Assembly: GCA_965232895.1 (NCBI GenBank)
Contig: OZ247430.1
Coordinates: 1,922,001-1,986,000, forward strand
DNA from: Bin87 sp965232895
GTDB lineage: Bacteria; Chloroflexota; Dehalococcoidia; Lucifugimonadales; UBA3495
Length of the DNA: 64,000 nucleotides
Reading direction: 5' to 3'
Shown here: one piece after another, positions 53,421 through 61,868 of the stretch
How the letters are laid out: every line of letters starts with the position of its first letter
Position numbering within the stretch: the stretch's first letter is position 1
Made by a program: the position numbers and the translations under genes
The notes under the pieces: generated by a model
The model's input: only the letters and a program-made list of their open reading frames with translations
Database searches by the model: none
Told to the model about the DNA's origin: nothing

Positions 53421-54634
53421 TATCCGTCGAGCGCTTCCGCGTTGTGCTGCCCCAGCAGCGGAGCGGGACGGACGATGCGGCCTGGTGAACCGTGCAGCCG
53501 CACCGGAGCGCCGGGGAACCGGTAACCGCCGGCATCAGGATGCTCGGATTCGACGAACCAGTCCCGTTGGTGGAGGTGGGATAGTTCCAGTGCTTCGTCC
53601 ATGGTCAGCACGGGTGCGCACGGGATGCGATTTTCCAGGCACAGCTGCAGGATCTCCGCCTTGTCGTGTTCCATGAACCAGGGGGCGATGAGGTTCTCGG
53701 CCTCCTGGGGATACTGGTCGCTCATGGCGCGGCGGTCCCGGTAGCGCGGATTCTCGGTCCAGTCCGGATCGCCCAGCAGGTGCAGGAACCGCTGGTATTG
53801 CTCCATCTGCGGCGCGTCGATGCACACGTAGCCGTCGCGGCAGGGCAGAACGCAGTTGGGGAACAGGCCGAGGCGCATCCGGTTTCCCGAGCGGGAGCCG
53901 GCGATGCCGCGGTAGATGAACGTGGGCAGATGGTAGCCGGTCAGCAGCGTGCTGATCACGCCCGAATCGGCGATGTCGATGTACTGCCCGCCGCCATCCT
54001 CGCTATCGCCGATCAGGTTAGATTCCCGCGCCAGCAGGGCGACGATGGCAGCATAGGCCCCGCCCAAACCGGCGAGGTATCCCGCCTGCCGGTCGGGCGT
54101 CGTGAGAGGCTCACGATGCGGGTGGCCGGTGCCAAAACTCATGCCGCTCAGCGCGTTCACCTGGAGGTCGTAGCCGGCGTACTCCCGGTAGTCGCCGGTG
54201 CGACCGTAGGGAGAAAGGGAAACCGTGATCAGGTGCGGATGCCGTACTCGCAACTCCTCCGCGGTTATCTCCGCCGCCGCCAGAGTGGAGTACGCTTGGT
54301 TCTCGACGAATATATCCGCGTCAGCCAGCAGGCGGTGGAGCCCGTCGATGCCGGCCGGTTCGTTGGCATTCAGGGTCACTCCCCGCTTGCCCAGGTTGGC
54401 AAACAGGAACAACCCACTGCGTTCAACGTGAGGTTGCGCGCCGGGAAATGGCCCCGCCCGGCGCGCCGCGTCGCCTTCGGGTGGCTCCACCTTGATAACG
54501 TCCGCGCCAAACTCGCCCAGCACTTTGGCGCAAAATGGCGCCGATACCATCTCTCCCCACTCCACGACGCGGACGCCCTCCAGCGCGGAGGGTGATTGAC
54601 GGTTCGTCGGGTTTGAATCAGGTGCAGCCGACAT
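53420..54634 (-). CDS. CaiB/BaiF family CoA transferase
   Basis: 404 residues from ATG at 54634. VRVVEWGEMVSAPFCAKVLGEFGADVIKVEPPEGD and NLGKRGVTLNAN mark the family; D in TTPDRQAGYLAGLGGAYAAI is the candidate catalytic aspartate. A long substrate domain and APLLGQHNAEALDG follow. It is the first gene of a two-gene operon with the paralogue downstream (stop and start overlap by one base). Clear sequence divergence from the partner suggests different substrates or subunit roles. It is transcribed divergently from the peptide-binding protein gene. Confidence 0.9.
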   Translation of the reverse strand: MSAAPDSNPTNRQSPSALEGVRVVEWGEMVSAPFCAKVLGEFGADVIKVEPPEGDAARRAGPFPGAQPHVERSGLFLFANLGKRGVTLNANEPAGIDGLHRLLADADIFVENQAYSTLAAAEITAEELRVRHPHLITVSLSPYGRTGDYREYAGYDLQVNALSGMSFGTGHPHREPLTTPDRQAGYLAGLGGAYAAIVALLARESNLIGDSEDGGGQYIDIADSGVISTLLTGYHLPTFIYRGIAGSRSGNRMRLGLFPNCVLPCRDGYVCIDAPQMEQYQRFLHLLGDPDWTENPRYRDRRAMSDQYPQEAENLIAPWFMEHDKAEILQLCLENRIPCAPVLTMDEALELSHLHQRDWFVESEHPDAGGYRFPGAPVRLHGSPGRIVRPAPLLGQHNAEALDG

Positions 54635-54981
54635 GAGTGTGTCACCGGGTATTCGGTATTGGGAGGTCGTTGCGGTAAATGATAACCGCGCGGGAGTATA
54701 TGGTTGCAACCGCGCACGCGCAACGGCAATCCGAAAGCTCTGCAAATGACGTAAAAGGACGCAATCCGGCAAAGAGTACCGCAAACTCCGTTAACCGTGA
54801 TTTGGTGTACGAATTTAGCCCCTGAGTTGCGTGAAGACAACGACAACCATTTCTATAAGCACAGGTTTGGACATTTTGCGCCCCGCGCAGTATTGCAATA
54901 ATGAATATTTGACATCGGGTATTGCCGATGCTAATGTTTGGCGGCACACGGGAATCCGCTGACTGATACGGAGGTATCCGC
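54635..54981. other. divergent intergenic region
   Basis: 347 bp between the CoA-transferase operon and the binding-protein gene, so both promoters should lie here. The plus-strand side has a promoter candidate at 54909-54937. The remaining bases show lower GC than the genes and no open frame I trust. Confidence 0.6.
54909..54937 (+). promoter_or_regulatory. promoter candidate with dyad for the ABC transporter operon
   Basis: TTGACA (54909-54914) is followed after 17 bases by TAATGT, a weak -10. The spacer contains CATCGG-N6-CCGATG (54913-54930), a dyad overlapping the -35 that could be a repressor site. A start about 40 bases before the ATG at 54982 would fit. Confidence 0.4.
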
Positions 54982-56802
54982 ATGGCAGTTCGCAGTATTC
55001 GAAACGCGTTGCGCATTGCAGCAGCCCCCCTGCTAATCGTGTTGCTGTCCGTGATTGTCGCCTGTGGCGGGACGGCGTCGGAGCCGGCCGCCGCACCCGC
55101 CGCGACTGACGCGCCGGCGGCCCCGGCTCAAGCGGCCGCAACCGCCGCCCCTGAACCCACCGCCATGCCGGCCATGGCCAACGAGGACACCTACCTCCAC
55201 ATGGCCGTGACCCCGCTGCCCCAGGATACCTTCTTCCCCTGGCTGGCCACCAGCAGCGGGCATCTCGTGTTCCGGCCCATGTGGGAGAACCTGACCACTA
55301 TCTCCCCCGAAACCGGCGTCTCCACCATCCTGCCCCAGCTGGCGAGGGAGTGGGACGTCAGCCCCGATGCCAGCGAGTACACCTTCCGCCTTCAGGAAGG
55401 CGTCGAGATGCACCATGGCTGGGGTGAGTTCACCGTCAAGGACGTGATCCTCACCGTCGACCAGCAGATGTCCGACCCGCTGGCCGGCTGCAAGTCGCCG
55501 CTTAAGAAGTTCATGGGGTACGACTCCATGACCGAGATGATCGACGCTGGCAAAATGGAGGTGATTGACGATTACACCTTCAAGATGACGCTGGCCCAAC
55601 CGCAGGTGGACGTGGCCGACTGGTGGTTCAACATCCTGGTCATCCCGTGCGCCGCCGTGCGCAGCGCTGCCCAACATGCGGCCGAGGGCGACGCCATGTT
55701 CGAGAGCGGCCCGGCCGGCACCGGCGCCTACCAGTTCGTCAATCGCGAGCTCAAGGAGTTCACCGAGTACGAAGCCGTGCCCTACGATCACTGGCGAGTG
55801 AACCCGGAGTTCAAGCGCATGCGGATCAGCACGACCCCCGAGGACCTGACCCGGCTGGCCCTGCTGTTGACCGGCGAGGCCAACATGGTGGACGTGCCCA
55901 AGGTACTGCACCAACAGGCCATTGATGAAGGCATGGAGGTATTTGAAAGTCCGTTGCCGACGGTAGGGCTGACCATCATTCCCTTTGGCCAATACTACGT
56001 GAGTGAAGCAAACTGGAACCCCGACTCTGAGCCCTGGGCCGCTCCCGGCGAGACCGGGCGATTGGTCCGCGAAGCGATGAATCGCGCCATCAATCGCGAG
56101 CAAATCATCAACGAACTGTTCAAGGGCCGCGGCGAGCCCATGTACAACACCATCTTCCACGACACCCTGGAGGGCTGGAACCCCCGTTGGGCTGAGGAGT
56201 TCGACGAGAAGTACGGCTACGATCCGGAACGGGCCAAGCAGTTGTTGGACGAGGCCGGCTTCCCCGGCGACAACGGCCAGAACCGCTTCTTCGTGGAAGT
56301 CTGGCAGAGCAGCCTGCCCGGACTGCCCGAAACCATCGAGGTGGCCCAGACCGTTGCCCAGTCCTTGGAGGAAATCGGCATCGACGTGAAGCTGGTGGAA
56401 GTGGAGTTCGCCCGCGCGCTGGATGCTTTCCGAGACCTGCACGACGCACACTTCGTCCTGCCGGTGCGCCAGACTATCCGGCAGATCAACGCCAACGCCC
56501 GCATCTACTACTACACCGGGCCGACCAACCCTGAAACGGGTCTGCCCAACGGTGGTGTAGCCTACATCGAGCACCAGATCTACGACGACAATTACGAGGC
56601 GCTGCTGAGAGAGACGGACCCCGCCGAGCGAAATCGTCTGGCGCAGGAGATGGGCGACCATATCTACGACAACTATCGCACCATCCCCATCGTCAACCTC
56701 CGATCCACCCTTTTGGTCAACCCGGAGGAGGTGCTGGAGTACAAGTTCGGCAGCCTCACCGGCGTCTTCGGGCACCTGGAGTACGCCAAGGTGGCCCGGT
56801 AG
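54982..56802 (+). CDS. ABC transporter substrate-binding lipoprotein, family 5 (oligopeptide/dipeptide type)
   Basis: 606 residues; GGAGG is nine bases before the ATG. The lipobox is LLSVIVAC, with a cleavage Cys at about 30, followed by an Ala/Pro linker to about residue 65. The SBP_bac_5 domain follows: VFRPMWENLTTISPETGVSTILPQLAREWDVSPDASEYTFRLQEGVEMHHGWGEFTVKDV in segments, REAMNRAINREQIINEL, and a C-terminal ETDPAERNRLAQEMGDHIYDNYRTIPIVNL. It delivers a peptide or related solute to the permeases encoded next. The ligand is not readable. Confidence 0.92.
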   Translation: MAVRSIRNALRIAAAPLLIVLLSVIVACGGTASEPAAAPAATDAPAAPAQAAATAAPEPTAMPAMANEDTYLHMAVTPLPQDTFFPWLATSSGHLVFRPMWENLTTISPETGVSTILPQLAREWDVSPDASEYTFRLQEGVEMHHGWGEFTVKDVILTVDQQMSDPLAGCKSPLKKFMGYDSMTEMIDAGKMEVIDDYTFKMTLAQPQVDVADWWFNILVIPCAAVRSAAQHAAEGDAMFESGPAGTGAYQFVNRELKEFTEYEAVPYDHWRVNPEFKRMRISTTPEDLTRLALLLTGEANMVDVPKVLHQQAIDEGMEVFESPLPTVGLTIIPFGQYYVSEANWNPDSEPWAAPGETGRLVREAMNRAINREQIINELFKGRGEPMYNTIFHDTLEGWNPRWAEEFDEKYGYDPERAKQLLDEAGFPGDNGQNRFFVEVWQSSLPGLPETIEVAQTVAQSLEEIGIDVKLVEVEFARALDAFRDLHDAHFVLPVRQTIRQINANARIYYYTGPTNPETGLPNGGVAYIEHQIYDDNYEALLRETDPAERNRLAQEMGDHIYDNYRTIPIVNLRSTLLVNPEEVLEYKFGSLTGVFGHLEYAKVAR

Positions 56803-56899
56803 TCTGGTAGATACCGGGACACTGAGGCTCCATCAAACGCAATAGGCCACTGGCCCACACTCCACCCCAACTGGTAGCAATTACGGACGGGAGGCGACA

Positions 56900-57823
56900 A
56901 TGCAGCGGTTCATAATCTTCCGCGTCGGGCAGGCGATTATCGCCGTGCTGCTGGTGAGCATCATCGTGTTCATGCTCTCCAACATCACCGGAGACCCCAC
57001 TTCGGTGATGCTGCCCATGGGCGAAGCTACCCCCGAAGATATCGCCGCCCTGAAGGCAAAGTGGGGGCTGGACAAGCCGCTGCACATCCGCTACCTCGTC
57101 TTTTTGGGCAACGCCGTCCGGGGCGACTTCGGCGAGTCCTATGCCTTTGGCGGACAGACCGCCATGGGCATGGTGATGGACCGCTTCCCGGCCACGCTGC
57201 AGTTGGGCGGCCTGGCGATGTTGATCGCCGTGGTTCTCGGGGTGCCGCTGGGAGTGATTACGGCGGCCAAGAAAGACGGCTGGCTGGACTACCAGGGCAA
57301 GGCGGTGGCTTTCCTGGGCCAGTCGGTGCCGAGCTTCTGGCTGGGCATCATGCTGTTGTGGCTGTTCGCGGTGCAGCTGGGTTGGCTGCCGTCTTCCGGC
57401 AAGGGCGGCCTTTCCCACATGATCATGCCGGCGTTCACCCTGGGCTTCTTCCAGGTGGCGGCCCTGCTGCGCCTGATCCGTTCCTCGATGCTGGACGTGC
57501 TGGACACCGAGTTCGTGAAACTGGCGCGCATCAAGGGCGTGCCGGAATGGAAGGTCGTTTGGAAACACTGTCTGCGCAACGCTTTCATCGCCCCGCTGAC
57601 CTACTTCGCCATCATCATCGGCGGCCTGTTCACGGGCACGGTCATTGTGGAAACGGTGTTCTCGTGGCCAGGTGTGGGACAGCTGGCGGTGGGCGCCGTG
57701 CGCGGGCGCGACTTCCAGGTGCTCCAGGCAGTGGTCATCATCGGTTCGTCCATCTACATCTTCGCCAACCTGATCGTGGACATACTCTACGCGTACCTGG
57801 ATCCCCGGATCCGCTACACGTAG
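56900..57823 (+). CDS. ABC transporter permease (DppB/OppB-like)
   Basis: 307 residues with six membrane helices. The BPD_transp_1 EAA loop is LDVLDTEFVKLARIKGVPEWKVVWKHCLRNAFIAP, in segments, with A-x2-K-G conserved. The N-terminal helix and long first loop (GDPTSVMLPMGEATPEDIAALKAKWGLDKPL) are standard for DppB. It forms the channel with the DppC-like protein. GGGAGG precedes the ATG. It is the second gene of a three-gene operon. Confidence 0.93.
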   Translation: MQRFIIFRVGQAIIAVLLVSIIVFMLSNITGDPTSVMLPMGEATPEDIAALKAKWGLDKPLHIRYLVFLGNAVRGDFGESYAFGGQTAMGMVMDRFPATLQLGGLAMLIAVVLGVPLGVITAAKKDGWLDYQGKAVAFLGQSVPSFWLGIMLLWLFAVQLGWLPSSGKGGLSHMIMPAFTLGFFQVAALLRLIRSSMLDVLDTEFVKLARIKGVPEWKVVWKHCLRNAFIAPLTYFAIIIGGLFTGTVIVETVFSWPGVGQLAVGAVRGRDFQVLQAVVIIGSSIYIFANLIVDILYAYLDPRIRYT

Positions 57824-57891
57824 GCGAGCGCATCAGCAAGCAAACCGAATTGGTATCGACAAAGACAATGGCCAACGGTGGAGAATGACAC

Positions 57892-58992
57892 ATGGCTATC
57901 ACCACGGCGCCGGCCCCCGCCAGTCCCGCCACGGAAGAAGCGGCAGCACGTCCTGGCGCTCTCTCCAGGATCCGTCATTGGATATCGGAAATTCGCCGGC
58001 TGCCCCTGTTCCCGGTGACGATGCTGCTGGTGTTCCTGCTCATACCGGCAGTTTTCGCTGAGTTGATCGCTCCTCACAACCCGCGGCGCGGCGATCTGGA
58101 CGACCGGCTCGTTCCGCCGGCCTGGTCCGGCGACGTGGTGTCCGTTCGCACTGTGGTGGAGCGGGTAAACCGGGACAACCGGCAGAATGAGATCAAACTG
58201 AGCGACGCCGAGAGGACGGTCCGCATCGGCGACGCGACCGTTGTGGGCAAAGCCGCAGGCGACGCTCCGGCGCTGGGCGACCAGATCCAGATCGTGGTTA
58301 AACCAGGAGGGCAGGCCAAGTACCTGCTCGGCACTGACAAGAACGGGATGGATATATTCAGCCGGATTGTGCACGGGGCGCGGCTGGCGCTGGTGGTGTC
58401 GATGATGGCCATCTTCGTGTCGGGTCTGATCGGCACGGTGCTGGGCATCCTGGCCGGCTATTTCGGCGGATGGGTGGACACGCTGGTGATGCGCCTGGTG
58501 GACATGTCCCTTTCGATCTCGCTGATCCTGGTGGCGCTGGTGCTGGCGGCAACCCTGGGGCCGCGGATCGAAAACGTGCTCATAGTGGTGTGTCTGTTCT
58601 TGTGGTCGCGTTACGCCCGCTTGATTCGCGGGGAGACGCTGGCGCTGAAAACTCAGGACTTTATCTCCAGGTCAAAGGTGGCCGGCTCGTCAGAGATCCG
58701 TATCATGCTGCGCCACATCTTCCCCAACCTGGTCAATACCATCATCGTGCTGGCGACCCTCCAGCTGGGTTTCGTGATCCTGCTGGAGGCCGGACTCAGC
58801 TTCCTGGGCGCCGGTATCCCGCGGCCCAATCCGGCGTGGGGCGTCATGGTGGCTGACGGGCGCGAACTCATCATCGACTCCTGGTGGGTGTCCTTCTTCC
58901 CCGGCCTGGCCATCCTCTTCACCGTGCTGTCGGTGAACCTGCTCGGCGACTGGCTGCGCGACCGTCTGGATCCCAAGCAGCGCAATGTGTAA
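57892..58992 (+). CDS. ABC transporter permease (DppC/OppC-like) with enlarged external loop
   Basis: 366 residues against about 280-310 in most DppC. One helix at 45-65 is followed by a loop from about 70 to 145 with an extra, charged beta-like segment (VVSVRTVVERVNRDNRQNEIKLSD, then GDQIQIVVKPGG), after which the usual YLLGTDKNGMDIFSRIVHGARLAL resumes. The EAA loop (TQDFISRSKVAGSSEIRIMLRHIFPNLVNTI in segments) and four further helices are normal. The extra loop lies outside the membrane, where it could touch the binding protein. GGAG precedes the start. Confidence 0.92.
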   Translation: MAITTAPAPASPATEEAAARPGALSRIRHWISEIRRLPLFPVTMLLVFLLIPAVFAELIAPHNPRRGDLDDRLVPPAWSGDVVSVRTVVERVNRDNRQNEIKLSDAERTVRIGDATVVGKAAGDAPALGDQIQIVVKPGGQAKYLLGTDKNGMDIFSRIVHGARLALVVSMMAIFVSGLIGTVLGILAGYFGGWVDTLVMRLVDMSLSISLILVALVLAATLGPRIENVLIVVCLFLWSRYARLIRGETLALKTQDFISRSKVAGSSEIRIMLRHIFPNLVNTIIVLATLQLGFVILLEAGLSFLGAGIPRPNPAWGVMVADGRELIIDSWWVSFFPGLAILFTVLSVNLLGDWLRDRLDPKQRNV

Positions 58993-59020
58993 CGACGCAA
59001 ACCAATTTTGCGGCTAGAAT

Positions 59021-59048
59021 GTAGGGGCGAATGATTATTCGCCCCTAC
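59021..59048 (+). terminator. hairpin between dppC-like gene and propeller gene
   Basis: GTAGGGGCGAAT and ATTCGCCCCTAC make a perfect 12-bp stem with a GATT loop, 29 bases after the permease stop. There is no T-run. The same core is known as a dispersed repeat in many bacteria, so it may be a repeat rather than a terminator. Confidence 0.55.
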
Positions 59049-59064
59049 CAGTGTATTAACCGAC

Positions 59065-60411
59065 ATGCAAGAACAGGATCACCAGGCGGAGTTTCCCGAC
59101 TGGGTTGAGCGCAGTCAGCGCACCGCCCGACGCCGCTACCGGATGCGGTTGTTGAAGCCGGCCATCACGGCCGGCGTACTGTTGCTGGTGGCAATACTGG
59201 GATGGATATTCTGGTTCAGCCTGCCTAATCCGGCGCGCTGGTTTGCGGGAAGTCCGTCGGCCGCCGCGTCATCCGCGTCCAACGCCGGACGCTGGTCCAT
59301 GCTGGGTTATGGGACCAATCTCAACGGCTTCATCCCCGAGGTGGAGCAACAACCCGCCGGTAGTGTCCTCTGGTCGCAGGATCTGGGGCCGTACACCCGC
59401 TCCGCGCCCCTGGTGGCTGACGGCAAGGTGTTCGTCGGGGGACACTTCCGGGTGTCGGCCTTCGACGCCGACTCAGGAGATCAGCTGTGGTCGGTGGAAA
59501 CGCCCGGCCCGATGGACCATGCCACCACCATCGCCAACAACAACCTGGTGTTCGTGGGCATGACCAACCACCGGATGCTGGCCCTGGACCAGGACACCGG
59601 CGAGCAGACGTGGGACTTCAAGGCGCACCTGCCGATATCGGCATCAGCGCTAGTGCACGGTGGGGTGGCCTACGTGACCTCCGCCGGTAACATCATCTAC
59701 GGCCTCGACGCACAGACCGGCGAGCAGCTCTGGAAGCACAAGCTCAAGGGCAACGTCAAGACCACTCCCACCCTGCGCGATGATCGGCTCTACGTTGCCG
59801 ACGACGAGGGCAACCTGTACTTCATCGACGCGGACGACGGGCGGCGGCGGTTCCGTTTCCTGACCGCCGGCTCGGCTGAGGGGCCTCCGGTGGTGACTGG
59901 CGATACCGTGTATTTCCCGTCCGGTGGGACGCTGTACGCCATCAGCACCAGCGTCAAGGGGATGCCGGGGCTCTACTGGATCAAGCGCGCCTGGTTCCAG
60001 ATGTGGATCTGGCAGATACCCGGCGTCCCGCCGCCGCCGGCCCAGCGCGGAGAACGGTGGCGGTTCGCGCCGGAGGAGCGGCATTCCCAGGGGATCGTGT
60101 CATCGCCTGCGGTGGCCGGGGGCGTGTATTACGTCGGCGACAGTGACGGAGTGTTCTACGCCAGGGACGGCATTACGGATAACGAGTTGTGGAGATACCA
60201 GGCGGACGGCGGGGTCGTCAGTTCCCCGATCATACTGGAAGACCGCATCTACTTCGGCGCGCGGGACGGCTCGGTGTACTGCCTGAACCGGACGGACGGC
60301 TCGTTGTTGTGGAAGGTGGACCTGGCCGGGCCCATAGAATTGCCGCCGGCCTACGCCGGCGGCAGGTTGTACGTGCGCACCACCGACGGCCGGCTGCACG
60401 CGGTGGAGTGA
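59065..60411 (+). CDS. membrane-anchored PQQ-like beta-propeller protein
   Basis: 448 residues. A membrane helix lies at about 30-50 (LLKPAITAGVLLLVAILGWIFWF). From 80 on, repeated blades carry the A-x-D-x2-T-G-x3-W pattern of PQQ/BamB-like propellers: FDADSGDQLWSVE, LDQDTGEQTWDFK, LDAQTGEQLWKHK, IDADDGRRRFRF, and LNRTDGSLLWKVD, with about seven blades. No PQQ or heme ligand set is evident, so it is more likely a binding scaffold than a dehydrogenase. It follows the permease genes on the same strand. Confidence 0.85.
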   Translation: MQEQDHQAEFPDWVERSQRTARRRYRMRLLKPAITAGVLLLVAILGWIFWFSLPNPARWFAGSPSAAASSASNAGRWSMLGYGTNLNGFIPEVEQQPAGSVLWSQDLGPYTRSAPLVADGKVFVGGHFRVSAFDADSGDQLWSVETPGPMDHATTIANNNLVFVGMTNHRMLALDQDTGEQTWDFKAHLPISASALVHGGVAYVTSAGNIIYGLDAQTGEQLWKHKLKGNVKTTPTLRDDRLYVADDEGNLYFIDADDGRRRFRFLTAGSAEGPPVVTGDTVYFPSGGTLYAISTSVKGMPGLYWIKRAWFQMWIWQIPGVPPPPAQRGERWRFAPEERHSQGIVSSPAVAGGVYYVGDSDGVFYARDGITDNELWRYQADGGVVSSPIILEDRIYFGARDGSVYCLNRTDGSLLWKVDLAGPIELPPAYAGGRLYVRTTDGRLHAVE

Positions 60412-60423
60412 AGCGCCCGCTTA

Positions 60424-60990
60424 TTACCAGTCGAGGATGTCCCGGACAGCGCAACGGAAGTCCGGTAGCACCTCTCCACCATCCAACTCATCGTCCTCGG
60501 TGTAGATGAGCGTCGGCCCTGCTGAGGGATGAGCGGCGACGGTGCGGGCCAGCGGGTACACGGCCCACACCAGGCGTACACCGTGGCTGAGCCACATTGC
60601 CACCCGTTCCGCCACGTATTGCGGGCTGTCGTTGGGCGAGACTATCTCGACGACCAGATCGGGTACGACCTCATAGAAGCCGCGAACTTTCACGTCCAGC
60701 GGCAACTTCTCCGCCGAGAAGTAGGCCACATCCGGCTCGCGCACCGTATCCGGATCCCGCTCCAGCCAGACCCCAGCGTCCGAGGTTGAAATCCGTCCCA
60801 AACGAAGGGGACGGACATGCGTCACCATTGCTGATGACAGTACGGCCGCAATCTCGCTATGTTCTCCTCCTGCCGACACGGTTTCGTTAATCACCCCCCT
60901 TACCAATTCGCCCTTTGCCAAACGCCGTTGACACAACTCCAGAAATTCGTCGGCGGTGAGCAGCTTTTCGCCGATGGGCGTGGTTGCCAT
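60424..60990 (-). CDS. Uma2-family (DUF820) endonuclease-like protein
   Basis: 188 residues; GGGAGG lies just before the ATG. The restriction-endonuclease-like core shows VREPDVAYFSAEKLP and VVPDLVVEIVSPNDSPQYVAERVAMWLSHGVRLVWAVYP in segments; D of VPDLVVEI and E of VEI are the metal-binding pair, and the usual K is replaced within SPNDS. The family is abundant in Cyanobacteria and Chloroflexota and its biological role is unknown. It converges with the propeller gene. Confidence 0.88.
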   Translation of the reverse strand: MATTPIGEKLLTADEFLELCQRRLAKGELVRGVINETVSAGGEHSEIAAVLSSAMVTHVRPLRLGRISTSDAGVWLERDPDTVREPDVAYFSAEKLPLDVKVRGFYEVVPDLVVEIVSPNDSPQYVAERVAMWLSHGVRLVWAVYPLARTVAAHPSAGPTLIYTEDDELDGGEVLPDFRCAVRDILDW

Positions 60991-61026
60991 GGTTGCCTCC
61001 CGTGCCTTGGAGCGACGAGCGCCGGC

Positions 61027-61806
61027 CTAAAGAAAGGCCAGCGCCGTCTGCACGAAGTCGTCGGGCTTTTCGATCTGTGGTGAGTGACCGCAGTTGGAGA
61101 TCACCGTGACCTGGGATCCTGAAAGCGCCTGCTGGTACAAGTCGGCGCATTCGACCGGGACGAGGTTGTCGTTCTCGCCCCACACGATGTGCGTTGGGAC
61201 GCTGACTCGGGCCAGTTTGGCCGGCAGCCGCGGGTTGTACATGTACGGTTTCCAGGTCAACCGGATGGCCATCTCCCGGTCGGACTCGGCCTGATCGGTC
61301 TGCTCGGGCGTCGGGTCGGAACCGAACATCTCGTCCCACTCCGGGACCTGGCTGGGGTCGTGGTAGGCCAAATCGCGGATTTGACCGGGGTTGATGATGA
61401 AGATGTCGGCGATCTCGCCATCCACCGGCTTGATGCCGGCCGCGCCCACCAGCATCACCTTGCTGAAGGCATGGCCGGTCATCGACAGCATTTCCGCCGC
61501 CAGCCAGCCGCCCATGGAGAACCCGATGGCGCGGACGTTCTCCAGCCCCTCCTGTTCCTGGTACCAGGTGTAGAAGCAGGCCAGGTCCTGCATGGTCTCG
61601 ACCCAGCCGGGCCGGTCGCTCTTGCCGTAGCCGGGGTGGGAGGGCAGGTAGACGGTGAACTTCTCTGCCAGGGCCTGGGCGTAACGGCGGGGGCCAGCGT
61701 TGCCGCCGGCGCCGTGCAGCACCAGCAGCGGGTCGCCGCTGCCGCCCTTGTACACCTGAAGGCTGCCGCCGGCGACGGAGATGGTTTCCTCGGTGAAGTT
61801 TGCCAT
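61027..61806 (-). CDS. alpha/beta-fold hydrolase
   Basis: 259 residues from ATG at 61806; the open frame continues upstream but without homology-like sequence. The oxyanion region is LLVLHGAGGNAG, the nucleophile elbow is GFSMGG with S97, the acid is the D of VWGENDNLVP (about 214), and the histidine lies in NCGHSPQIEKP (about 241). All parts of the triad are present. The substrate is an ester or C-C bond of unknown type. It is the downstream gene of a likely pair with the flavin oxidoreductase upstream, so an ester or lactone made by that enzyme is one possible substrate. Confidence 0.9.
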   Translation of the reverse strand: MANFTEETISVAGGSLQVYKGGSGDPLLVLHGAGGNAGPRRYAQALAEKFTVYLPSHPGYGKSDRPGWVETMQDLACFYTWYQEQEGLENVRAIGFSMGGWLAAEMLSMTGHAFSKVMLVGAAGIKPVDGEIADIFIINPGQIRDLAYHDPSQVPEWDEMFGSDPTPEQTDQAESDREMAIRLTWKPYMYNPRLPAKLARVSVPTHIVWGENDNLVPVECADLYQQALSGSQVTVISNCGHSPQIEKPDDFVQTALAFL

Positions 61807-61830
61807 TGGGATTAAGCTCCTTGCTTCATT

Positions 61831-61866
61831 AACGGTCGGTTGAGCGGCAACGGTCGGTTGAGCGGC
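61831..61866. repeat. 18-bp direct repeat, two copies
   Basis: AACGGTCGGTTGAGCGGC occurs twice head to tail between the flavin oxidoreductase and hydrolase genes, 25 bases before the hydrolase ATG on the minus strand. It could be a binding site or a slip duplication. Confidence 0.8.
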
Positions 61867-61868
61867 GC

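Noticed and set aside
55033..56775. 580-codon minus-strand frame opposite the binding-protein gene
   Set aside because: Antisense shadow typical of high-GC DNA; composition is not protein-like.
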